Positions 43,364 to 53,059 of a DNA stretch of 64,000 nt are shown here, piece after piece. A program made the translations under genes and the position numbers. Below the pieces are notes generated by a model. That model saw nothing but the letters and a program-made list of their open reading frames with translations. It was not told the DNA's origin and made no database searches. Numbering within the stretch: the first letter of the stretch is position 1; each line of letters starts with the position of its first letter. Origin of the DNA: Mycteria americana (taxonomy: Eukaryota > Chordata > Aves > Ciconiiformes > Ciconiidae); the NCBI RefSeq assembly GCF_035582795.1, contig NC_134368.1, positions 44,321,501-44,385,500 on the forward strand, in the 5' to 3' direction.

Positions 43364-46300
43364 CTACAATTACAGCAAAGAATCCCGTTAAGTAAAACAC
43401 CATTTGTGGATTCAGAGGTTATAAAACTCACATACAATCCTAAGACTGAAGAAAAGTTTTCGTATATTCTATAGCATTTATGATATATTGTTCCATTGCT
43501 GCTAGAAGGCAACAGAACACAAGTCATTATGGAAAAAAAGTTCTTCAAAAACAACTGAACAAGACACATGTGGAACCCTAATGACAAAGTAGGTTTTGAA
43601 ATAGAAACTATAGAAAACTGTAAAGTCACTGCTAAACCAGAAATAGCTAAAAATACTAGCTTAGACATTAAGTGACAAATTCTCAAATTGTCATGAAAAA
43701 TAACCATCTGAAATCAATTTAGGTGGTTTGCCTTTTTTTTTTTACTAGATACAACAACTATATAAATTGTATTCTCAATAGGAATAGAAAACATGTTCTC
43801 CAAAATAATACAGAAAGAGATAGATAATTCTATATTTAAAGGATCTAAGCAACTTTTTCATTTAATCATCTGCCATTGGTATTCTCAGAACATGTTATGT
43901 GATTCACTGCCAGCCATGCTTCACTAACTGTAACTAGAATCATTCTGTACAGAACAATACTCACTCAGCCACCCACATGGAACCACTAGTAAGTGAAAAA
44001 ATCTAGTTGTATAACTAGATCATTGGAAACAAAACAAAAAAGAGATTGGATTCAGTTTCATGTCAAATTATCAGGAATTTAGTTAGTCTTAGAAGAGTGA
44101 ATTCTATTATCTTCAGAAAACAGAGCACAGGCAGATGACGGCCTCTTCAAATAGGCAATAGAGAAGCTTATTTGGATTAGAAAGCTACAATATGACTCAA
44201 AAAGCCACACTACAATATAAAAGTATTTGACGTCAGTAGTAAGATTAAGTTCCAGCTTTCTGAAGAAAAAAGAAAAAGAAGAGTAAAATCCTGACAGCTT
44301 TAATAACCTTGTCAGATTTACCTTCTAGGATTGGAAGGGTACCTTCCTACTAATAAAACTGAAAAAGATTATAAAAGCTTATTTAGAAAGTTGTGTCATA
44401 ACAAACAGTAACTTAGCCATACTTACAACAAATGTTCAATCATACCTCATGACTCATGTTTTGAAACGCAGACATTTCTGATATTGACATTAAGCGAGTA
44501 CAGATCCTGCTACCGTCTGCTAGTGCTTCCTCCTGTCCTGCTACAGGCTGAAAAATGTTTTGCAGCAGACATTATAGTTCATTTTGATAAGACAAAATAA
44601 ACAGAATAGTACAGTGTTGTAGCCCCATAGTCAATAACTTACAAGAAATGTGTTGGGTAAATTCTTCTGGTCCTGCCATTGCTTTACGTTATTTTTAAAT
44701 AGAGTATTTTTTGTTGAGTTCTCATTTCCTCCAGCAGGTAAATCTATTAGAAAGAATACAAGAATACCAATGGAGAGCATATTAAATATGGAAAATACTG
44801 AAAAGTTCCTGTGCATCTAAACATAGATTCCAATTATGAATAAAAGTATATTGCCCTAAGCGAGACCCTAGTACTTGTCAAAACTTCTGTAATACAAAGC
44901 AAGAGGCCTGCGTAAGAAGTTTCTAAATGCCTGGAGATGCCTGCCCTGATACAAAACCTAACGTTTTCTCCTATGAGGTAAAAACATTTAATCAGAGCGT
45001 AGTTTACATTCATATTATGCTACCACAAGTGCCCATCTAGTTCAGCAACACACTTCTTACAGTGGCGATACTGGTTGTATAGGAAAATTATAGTGATACT
45101 TCCCCCAGCTTCCAAAAATACAGCCTAGGGACTTTCTAGAGAAAGTACATTCATAAAATGCATTTAAAAGCCCTTGATTAATTTATCATCCATTAACTTG
45201 CTCAGATGCTTTCTGAACACTTGCATACTTTTGCATTGCAGATTGTTTATTAACAATTAGTTCCACAAGTTGCAGGTTCCTAGAGTGACTTCCCGAATCT
45301 TGTCCTATATTAAGTCCTTCTTCCCTACCTTTAACAATGCCTACATTAACGGGCATTAACTTCAAAGCCAAGATTTCATTAACCACAGGTTTGATATCCA
45401 TCTTCTTTTGAGTATACTCTGGTGGTTTTTCATAGCTGGATGCTATATTCATCAGGTCAAGCTGAGTTTTCATTCTGTAAAAGGAAAAAAAAACCACCCA
45501 AACTTAAACACTTTTCTTAAGGCTCACATGCCAACAACTAAATTACACCTGCCCAATACAAAAAAAGTATTTTAAAAAGAAACCACTAAGAGGGAGAAGA
45601 AATCAGAAAAAGTAAGTCTTCAATAAAATGCCAAGTTTCCTAGATTTTTTTTCTTAAAACTTACTACTTGATGATTCACTTGAATTAGGTTTCATACACA
45701 ATGAAAATTGCAAGAAGTAGTGCCTGTAGTTCAGCAAAAAGATTAGAAACCCCCCACTTTCCTTAGGGTACTATACCCAAATCTAAATTATACTCTTTCT
45801 TCAGAGGACATTGCTAATTTTAGTCTGAACCACAATGTATTTTAAAGAACTCCATTTCCAATATTCTTTCTTAAGCTCCGCTTAAGAAGTGATAAGAAAT
45901 GTAATTAAGAATCTTTAGAAAGAAATATACAGGGTATGTGCACTGCAAACACAAAAATGAAGACACTGCAGAATCTCCATATACACTTTTAGACTTAAAG
46001 ATTTCTGTAAAAGCTCCAGGCATGCTTCAGTGTTCCTGAGTTTAAATAAGATATCTAAAAATACCTAATCACCATGTATTAATGAATTCCTATACTCAGT
46101 TTTTGTCAGGGAGCCAATTCAAAAGATTGATTATCTCTAATCCCAGATAGTACATCACTAAAATTCTTTACATGTTTCCTAAAATTTGGAATACAGAACA
46201 CCCAAAAATCTGAAAGCATTACCATGTCTTAATTACTAAACGCTATTTTCATGTTAAGTTGCTATATCTGACCGTATCCAAAGTAACGATTTTCTTAGTT

Positions 46301-49300
46301 TTTAATCTTAAAATTACACTAGAGAACTAACAAAGCATGAGAAAAAATATATATACCTTGTATTCAAGCCACAGGCCACCTATAAATAAAACAAGAATTT
46401 GTAAGATATGAATGAGTTTTCCTCCAAGTCTCAAAAGAAGGAGATTATTACTTTATCAAAGTACTTCAGAGACTGAACTCCCTGTCTTCATTTCACAGAA
46501 CTATAGGAAATAAACATGTTAACATTTAAAAAAAATGAAAGAAAAAAAAGAGCATCCAAATGTAAAAAACAAAGTATGTCTGGGACAATGATTTACCTTG
46601 TAATATTTTGTGTTAAAGACAAAAAGAACTCCTTCAGAGCCAAACAAAGGCATTCAAATCATGAATCATGACCCATATGGTTATCTAATCCATTTCAGAT
46701 GTTCAGATATTTGTAAACATTCAAATGGAAGTCTATTTTGTATTTCTTGGCAAGGGAAGCCTCTGCTACTGCTCTCAAGATGCTATTACACTGAGATTTA
46801 AAAATGCTGTCTTTTACTTTTAAATCAGCCACATCATGGCAGTATGAAGTGCACTGTGCTGGAGTCAAGTGACACTTCCCAGAGTAAAAAACTGACTGGA
46901 TTGTAGACTAGCTGCTTCCCTATAAAAACCTGGTGATCTCACTGTACTGAATCTTAAAACAACAACCACCACCCACCTTGCTGAAATGAGTTGTGTACTG
47001 TTATGGGGGGCAGGTGGGAAGGTGTTAAGTTTAAAGCATACTAATCACTGGAGTCAGAATATTTCTTCCAAAAGTGGGAGTCGCTTTTACTTTGGGTGAA
47101 ATTCCTTAATGAGTTTTTACCAGAAACTTAGTCAAACTCTAAGTACTTTCTTAGCTTCTCATTTATCAGAAGGCAGCAAAAAGACCCACTGCAGAAAACA
47201 GCAATACACTGTGGTTTCTTAGGAAAGCATAAGCTTTGAAGTTAAAGAAACCACAAAATTCAGTAGTGATTTAATTACTTTGCCCCATACCTACCATCTG
47301 CCTAAATTCCATACAACTGTAGCCACAATGCTTGACATAAACGAGATGAAAAGGTCTACACTAGCTTAGGTAACAGCGAAGATTAAGCTTGTGTCTTGGG
47401 TTCCTCTAGCATTTATCTCTAAATCAGAAACAGTGTTTTTCTCTGCAGTTCCCTTAAACACTATGAGGAAGACTTTCAGGGTCTTGTATACAGAAATGTA
47501 TATACTACATAGTACAGTGTATATTAGAAGTACCGAAGCTAGCTTTGAATAGGCTGATTTATCTATCTCCATTGCACAACTCAGTGCAAAGTTTACAGAA
47601 GGTTTTAAAATCAGTATAATCACCTTAGCTCAGGTATCCCAACACAGTACTCTACTGTGCAGCACAGACAAGTTATCGGTTCTGGCTCCAATCTTCCCCC
47701 CAAATGCATTTTTAATGACTTACAAGTTTAAAAATGCAATGGAAGTGCTTAATACACAAAGCATTTAGAAATAAATATGAAAAAGCAAATAAATGTGAGA
47801 CAATTTTGAAGGCAGTACTAGTAAATAACTCCCCACCCAGCACCAAGGCAGCTTACTTTCACAGCTGGCAGCATAATATAGCAAGTGTTACAGCAACAGC
47901 TATACGTTCAATATAATTTTCATTAGTTTTCAGTGAACAAAATAAGCATCTACTGAATTCACTAAATATCACTGATAAGCTGCAAAGAAAGCTTTTCAAA
48001 CTTTTCTAAAATGAAAAGCACTGTTATAAAAAAAAAGTATGAAGTGTTAAATAATTTTAGTCTGCATTTTTCATTTGCTGAATTTGTTTTTCCTGATCCA
48101 GTCATTATCATAATCTAGAATATAGCAGGCTCTATATGACATTTGAAGTTCATTATACAACCGATATCAAATAATAACAAAAAGGCCATCACCTCTAGGA
48201 AACGCTGAGGATCACACTCATGGACAAGCTTTTCACAATCCTTCAAAAAATTCTCAATGGTCTTCTTGTGAGTTTCCTTCATTTTCTTCCAAATCTGAAA
48301 TTCTTTCTCTTTTTTACTTCTTTGATTTTCAACATCTTCAAGCAGTTGCCGTTTCTTCATTTCCAGAGTTTTGAAAATTTCTCCAAATTCCAGTGCAATT
48401 ATCTCTGCATCGTTGTTCAGCACCATCTAGAAGCATGAGAACATAAAACCAGATGAAAATGCAGTAGCAATATCTACTACATGGAGTCACTTCCCTAAGT
48501 AAGCTCGGAGCACATCTACGCCACAAGAAGTACCGGTATGCTCTATGGTGTGATTAACCTATCATGAGAAGAGAAACAAAGACATATATATACATATATG
48601 TATAAAAAATATCCAGCATCTGTAACTCACGTCCGTATCATTCGGTTGACTTGAAATTTCATTCGTCAGCTTCTCATTTATTATTCTCATTTTTTTCAGA
48701 CTGCTGAAGAAGGTTAACTGCAAGACAATTGAAACACTCATTATGACTTTATCTACTGCATAAAATAAATCCATTTCAGTGGTTACCTAGAATCACATCA
48801 TGGAATGTTCTGTACAACATATTAAACAAAGGTTACAATTCAAAACATCGCTTAGTAACATTTAATGCTTTCCTGGATCAGTACACAAACTTTCTTTTGC
48901 TATTTCTCTCTCTCTCAAAGTAATGTTTTTAGGTTCACCTACAATGCATGTTGCTAGAATGGCTACAGGGTTACTTTCTAGTTAAAACATTGTTTCCCTC
49001 AGCCTTTTTTTTAACCTCTCCCCTCACACACACACCTATCACAATGTAAGTTTTAATGCTGCTGTTCCAGTTTGACAAGCAGCTCTGTGATATTCACTTT
49101 TTTTATGCCTCACATTGAGAAAATAGAAAGCTGCCCATAACTGAGTTATTTCTGTTTGGTTTTAAACTAAGATTATAAATGTTTTTTCCTCCTTTACCTC
49201 ACTACATTATCAAGAAGTTTTACATACGAAGTCTAGTGCAAAGACTGTTTTCCCCTATTTTCCTGAGTGACACGCAACTGGTGACGGGAGAAGCAGGAGG

Positions 49301-50697
49301 TAAATCAGTGCAAAAGCAGCTTTTGGCTTAAAGAACAGTCAGTACTGCACTTAAAACTTTTATACTCTTCATCACTGCCCTCCAGTTGTTTCAATTACTG
49401 CACAGCAGAACTGCTGTATGACATGCCATCCTCCACCCAATTTGCACAGGACATGAAAAGCTCATTCTACCCGAATGGTAGCTATTTTGGCAAAAATCAC
49501 AACTACTACCACTACAACCAGCCAACCAAACATTAGGCAAGGCAGTTGCTTTCTTCACGCAAACAGGAATGCATTTTGGTTTTACATTTATTAAATTATT
49601 ACTTACCTAGTCCATCTATTTCTAAATATGTAATTATCTATGACCCAAATTACCTATGCCAACTCAGAGAGCCTACAAAGGATATTTTGTGGGTGGTTTT
49701 TGGTTTTGTTAGTAGGATTAGCACCTTCCTGAACTTGCAAAAACTGGATGCAGACATGCAATAAACTCTTAGCATCAGTGTTTTTTCAGCAAAGACTGCA
49801 AGTCTCTATATTAAAAAACAAACAAACAAACAAACCAAAAAAACCCCAGCTCTCCAGGTGCTTTGGTAGGTTGGGTTCAGATCTGTTGATACTGTAATAT
49901 CGCCTGGTCCCCTGCATGTGACGGATGAAGTCTGACGGCAGCAGGGGAAGGCGCACACCCCGGTAGTCCACAAACAAATCCTGCCTCCTGGTTCAAAGCA
50001 GCACACTCCCTCGCTGCCTCTCGCCTGCCCACCGCACTGCGCTTTTCCCTGCGTTTCTGAGTAAAAACAACCGGGGCCCGGTGGGATCCCCCGTGGGACA
50101 GCCCGACCGCCCAACCCGACCCCTGGCGCGGAGGGGAAGCGCCGCGCTCACTTTTTCCTCCTGGTACACCGTGTCTATGAGGTTGACGGAGTGGAAGATG
50201 CCTTGGTGCTCCTCAGAGACGCACTGCCCGCACCCCGCCTGGCGGCACATCCGGCAGTAGAGCTGCACCAGCCGGCTCGGGTGCTTCTGGCAGGTTCCCC
50301 CGAGCGCCAGCGGGGAGAGCAGGCCAGGCCCCTGCCCCGGCTCTGCCTCCCCCGCCTTGGCAGCCCCTGCCGTGCCGGAGCGGTAGAGCTTGACCACCTC
50401 CGCCAGGGTGGTGTTGACGGGCAGGGCGGCGGCGCCGCCGCGGGGCAGCGGGCACAGCTTCCTGCACAGCGGGCACGACACCCGGGCGCCGGCCGCGCCG
50501 CCGCCAGCGCCCGGCCCCGGCCCCCCCCGGGAGAGGCGGGCCTGCCCCTGGCCCCGCTGCTGCTGCAGGCGGGCGGCCTCGGCCGAGGCCAGGCACTCCA
50601 GCACGCAGTCCCGGCAGAAGTTGTGCGAGCAGAGGGGCAGCGTCACCGGCTCCTCGAAGAGGGACAGGCACACGGCGCACGTCAGGCTGGCCTCCAT
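41576..50697 (-). CDS. TRIM-family RING/B-box/coiled-coil protein with GLEBS-like region and FG-like tail
   Basis: Complete 1,008-residue gene on eight - strand exons: 50152-50697, 48631-48717, 48193-48426, 46357-46379, 45329-45474, 44643-44743, 44446-44547, 41576-43363. All joins are GT..AG and in phase. Order of parts: C3HC4 RING (C7, C10, C23, H25, C28, C31, C75, C78); B-box 2 (C136, H139, C148, C151, C156, C159, H164, H169); coiled coil about 183-300; Lys-rich linker; GLEBS-like region about 378-425; Ser/Thr-rich disordered tail with FxF/FxFG motifs at 587-589, 606-608, 669-674, 777-779 and 791-794; acidic patch DSDSDTEE about 969-976. RING and B-box predict E3 ubiquitin ligase activity (family knowledge). 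The RBCC part recalls TRIM13/TRIM59; there is no SPRY domain or membrane segment. I do not recognise a named orthologue. Role, location and targets are unknown; RAE1 or nuclear-pore binding is inferred. Confidence 0.85.
44446..44547 (-). CDS. TRIM gene exon 7: core of the GLEBS-like region
   Basis: 102 bp, phase 0 both sides, acceptor tttcag, donor gtatga. Encodes PVAGQEEALADGSRI, then CTRLMSISEMSAFQNMSHE. The next exon adds ELRYKYYMERQK. The pattern T-R-x3-I-S-x-M-x2-F-x3-S-x-EELR-x3-Y parallels the NUP98 RAE1-binding segment. Confidence 0.82.
44643..44743 (-). CDS. TRIM gene exon 6
   Basis: Acceptor ctaatag, donor gtaagt. Encodes (D)LPAGGNENSTKNTLFKN.. to NLPNTFL. Phase 1 in, 0 out. Its last residues (TFL) with PVAG of the next exon form the F-x-P-V-x-G start of the GLEBS-like region. 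Confidence 0.8.
45329..45474 (-). CDS. TRIM gene exon 5
   Basis: Acceptor ttttacag, donor gtaggg. Completes Arg and encodes MKTQLDLMNIASSYEKPP.. to VNVGIVK, phase 1 out. The frame stays open to 45186, so read-through would give a shorter protein lacking the GLEBS-like region. The internal donor matches the phase of the next exon exactly. Confidence 0.8.
46357..46379 (-). CDS. TRIM gene exon 4: 23-bp microexon
   Basis: Acceptor atttatag, donor gtatat. It encodes VACGLNT plus two bases of Arg. The 234-bp then 23-bp exon pair is a known TRIM gene hallmark, which supports both borders despite the tiny size. Confidence 0.85.
46380..48192. other. TRIM gene intron 3
   Basis: 1.8 kb, AT-rich. No exon or repeat is recognised. 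Intron 1 (48718-50151) and intron 4 (45475-46356) also show nothing beyond short simple repeats. Confidence 0.5.
48193..48426 (-). CDS. TRIM gene exon 3: main coiled coil
   Basis: 234 bp, phase 0 both sides, acceptor cttctag, donor gtgatg. Encodes MVLNNDAEIIALEFGEIF.., KKRQLLEDVENQRSKKEKEF.. to CDPQRFLE. It is heptad-rich and charged. 234 bp is the common size of the TRIM coiled-coil exon, and the next exon is the common 23-bp one. Confidence 0.9.
48631..48717 (-). CDS. TRIM gene exon 2: coiled-coil start
   Basis: Acceptor cttgcag, donor gtgagt on the - strand. 87 bp, phase 0 both sides, encoding LTFFSSLKKMRIINEKL.. to PNDTD. The 78-residue next exon continues the helix. Confidence 0.87.
49813..49845 (+). 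repeat. (AAAC)n microsatellite
   Basis: Five or so AAAC/AAAAC units, in TRIM intron 1. Confidence 0.8.
50152..50697 (-). CDS. TRIM gene exon 1: RING and B-box 2
   Basis: The ATG at 50697-50695 gives MEASLTCAVCLSLFEEPVTL, with the first zinc Cys at residue 7, the usual TRIM distance. The frame is open far upstream, but no better start is seen. Between zinc ligands C31 and C75 there is a 43-residue stretch rich in Ala, Gly, Gln and Pro (about 37-74), longer than normal. B-box 2 begins CQKHPSRLVQLYCRMC. Donor gtgagc after EEK. Confidence 0.9.
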
Positions 50698-51080
50698 CTG
50701 CGACAAGCAGGCGGGCGGCCGAGGCCGAGGCCGCCGCTCCTCCTGCCCCGGGCCTGGCTCGCAGGCGGGCCGGCTGGGCGCCTCCGGCTCGTCCCGCTGC
50801 CCCGCTGCCTCCAGCTCGGCAGCAGCGAGCCCCGCCGCCGGGGGGCTGCGGGCCAGGGCGAGGGAGCCACAGACCCCGCGAGCTCGGAACTCCAACCGCC
50901 AACTTCCCAGGAAGTGGAAGCCGGCAGCGGGGGGCGGGGGCAAGGAGAGGCGCAGATTGAGGAAGGCGCGTGATTGACAGCGCCGCTTTCCAGTCAGAGC
51001 AGACGGGGGCGTGAGGCGGCGCCACGGGGGCGGGGCGCGGAGCTGCCCGTGTGTGACCGGTGGCCCGGCAGCGCCGCGCC

Positions 51081-51144
51081 GGCGGCGTGGGGCGCGGGGC
51101 GCGGGGCGTGGGGCGCGGGGCGCGGGGCGGGGCGCGGGGTGCTG
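51081..51144 (+). repeat. G-rich tandem repeat (GGGGCGC-like units)
   Basis: About 64 bp of repeated ggggcgcggggcgtg-type units with many runs of three or four G. It is a G-quadruplex candidate in the promoter, on the strand complementary to the TRIM transcript. Confidence 0.8.
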
Positions 51145-51210
51145 GGACCCGCCCCCTGCCCGGCGTGTGAGCGGCTGCGCCCCGGACGCCTGCCGGGCCC
51201 TAGCGCCGCC

Positions 51211-51222
51211 GCCGCCATTTTG
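51211..51222 (-). promoter_or_regulatory. YY1-type site
   Basis: + strand gccgccattttg, that is AAAATGGCGGC on -, the YY1 core. In many CpG promoters YY1 sites lie just downstream of the start in this orientation, so transcription of the TRIM gene may begin near 51230-51260. Confidence 0.5.
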
Positions 51223-51399
51223 TGACAGGCTCTGCACCGAATTCCCGCTCTGCGTGTTGCGAGGAGGACCAGGCTCAGGGGCGGGCGGGCCGCGGGGCCG
51301 CCGCCTCGGGAAGCACCGCGTGAACGAGGCGTTGGCAGTTGAGAGAGGTGTCCTTATTCCTGTCTGCAAGTGTACAGAGTTAAAGCCAAGTAACTCCAC

Positions 51400-52850
51400 C
51401 GTGCTGAGGTACGGCTGTTATTAGCTACCTCCATCTACAGTTGCAAAATCGTAGTATAACTTAAGCTGAGGATTTTGTTAGTGCTGACAAATTGGGATAG
51501 TGCTCATCTCATTCTCATTTTTGTTCGTAGTTTATTTTTCCTCCCAGACCAGTTCGTTCCAAAGTTCTGGCTTAGTAATTACATTATCCACCTGAAATAT
51601 TTCGAAATGTGTCAAACTCAAGAGAGACTCAACTGAAATTTTAAGTTTATTGTAAATCAATAGATTTGTAACATAAAGTCAGTATATGCAAAAAGGCAAG
51701 ATACACTGAAAATAACGTTATTTTCACAGACTGAAGGAAGGGACAGGTGCAAACAGCATAAAAGCAAACACTTAGGTTTTTATAGTAGTGCTTTATTCAG
51801 TCATACTGAGCTATACTTGCAGAAAGTACCTGTTTAAAAAAAAAAAACTGAAATGCCTGTGTCAAGTTGGAAACCTTGTAGCTGCAGGAGAAAAACAAAG
51901 GGATATTATTTTAGTGAACATTACCACATTTTCCCTTACTTATGTCTGCTTACATAAGAGACTGACAGGAGGTACAAACACATGGGCTGGAATGTCTCAT
52001 CGATAGGCTGCACTGAATGGACTCAGGATATTTAAAAGCGGAGTCACATTTTCCTGTGGGACGAGGACTCGAGGCCGGGCTCTGCCACCTTTCCTCATTG
52101 CGGTAGGAGTTGTCACCAGGTGTTGTCAGACTGCCTTTGCTGGTATTCTGAGGAGCACTGCATCTTTCAGCCTCATTTGGAGGTGCAGTGTTACCTACTA
52201 CTAGTCAGCTTCTGAATTATACCATCTGGGGCATCCTGGAAATACCTCAGTGCTCTGAAGGTCAATATTCAATTAATGATTAAAATGAGAGAGGTGCAAA
52301 TGGAATTTCACAGTTTAATCCCCTGGAACTTCTCCGCTCAAAGCTACTTAATGCTTCATCTTCCAGGGGTTTCCAGTTCATGGCACTAAATCAAGAATGC
52401 TTTGGGGTACTTGATTGTAATTTTTTCTTTCATTTCAAACGGAAAAAGGGAAATGCCATTGAGTATGTTGGCTAAATGGAAGAGAATACAAAAGCACTAT
52501 TTGGTGAGTGACTGATAATAGACTGGGGCAGATGCTTAGTTTGATAGTAGCTAAAACAATAGTGTTCAAGAGCATAAAATACGAGGTATAAGAAGTGGGA
52601 AAGAAAATTAAAAAATTACTTAAAGGAAGAAATCATGCTGCTAAAAGTGAACAAAGCAAAACATTTCTTCTCTCCAGTGTGGGAGTGAATAGGTTCTTCC
52701 AGAGTCTATTCTCTAATGTTTGGGATGTTGCGAGACTAAATGGTAAACATGCTTACATGGGAGTTATTTTACTACTTGCTTCATTAATTTACATTAATCA
52801 TAGAAACAGAAATATTAATTAGAACTAGGGATAAAACCATGTTCCAGCCA
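51400..52850. other. Space between TRIM promoter and ANXA10 3' end
   Basis: 1.45 kb, AT-rich beyond the CpG island. Part may be ANXA10 3' untranslated sequence if the distal AATAAA near 51646 is used. No coding exon is seen. Confidence 0.45.
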
Positions 52851-52858
52851 ACAGAAGA

Positions 52859-52864
52859 TTTAAT
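52859..52864 (-). terminator. ANXA10: Possible ANXA10 poly(A) signal ATTAAA
   Basis: TTTAAT on +, about 127 bp past the stop. Canonical AATAAA candidates lie much further on (near 51791 and 51646), so the true 3' end is uncertain. Confidence 0.35.
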
Positions 52865-52990
52865 ATTAGCAAATGTATAGCACTGATTTCTCTGTTCTTT
52901 TATAAGAATAGGGATCTCTTAGTGTATTGTGTGTAGCTTCAATTTCTATTTAAAATAGATTTATACAGCCTTCAAAGTTCATCTTCTTCC

Positions 52991-53059
52991 TTAATAATCT
53001 TCAGCATCACCAGCACAGATAGCAAGTAAAGCACTCTCATAATGCCCTGAAGCAAAATG
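52991..53059 (-). CDS. ANXA10: ANXA10 terminal coding exon
   Basis: Acceptor cttgcag. Encodes HFASGHYESALLAICAGD then AEDY and TAA at 52991-52993. This short exon is missed by simple ORF calling but matches the ANXA10 C-terminus. Confidence 0.94.
   Translation of the reverse strand, partial: HFASGHYESALLAICAGDAEDY

Larger units (their letters stand above)
50090..51330 (-). promoter_or_regulatory. CpG island promoter region of the TRIM gene
   Basis: Dense CG dinucleotides and GC-rich sequence, in sharp contrast to AT-rich flanks, covering coding exon 1 and about 600 bp upstream. No TATA box is seen. It fits a CpG-type promoter firing on the - strand. No + strand gene starts here, although bidirectional firing cannot be excluded. 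Confidence 0.75.

Noticed and set aside
50191-50973. 260-codon + strand open frame in the CpG island
   Set aside because: It is antisense to TRIM exon 1. GC-rich sequence has few stops, and the translation is Arg/Ala/Gly low complexity with no domain.
50994-51399. Upstream extension of the TRIM reading frame to an ATG at 51399
   Set aside because: The added sequence is Arg/Pro/Ala-rich and has no domain. MEASLTC places the RING at the usual distance from the start.
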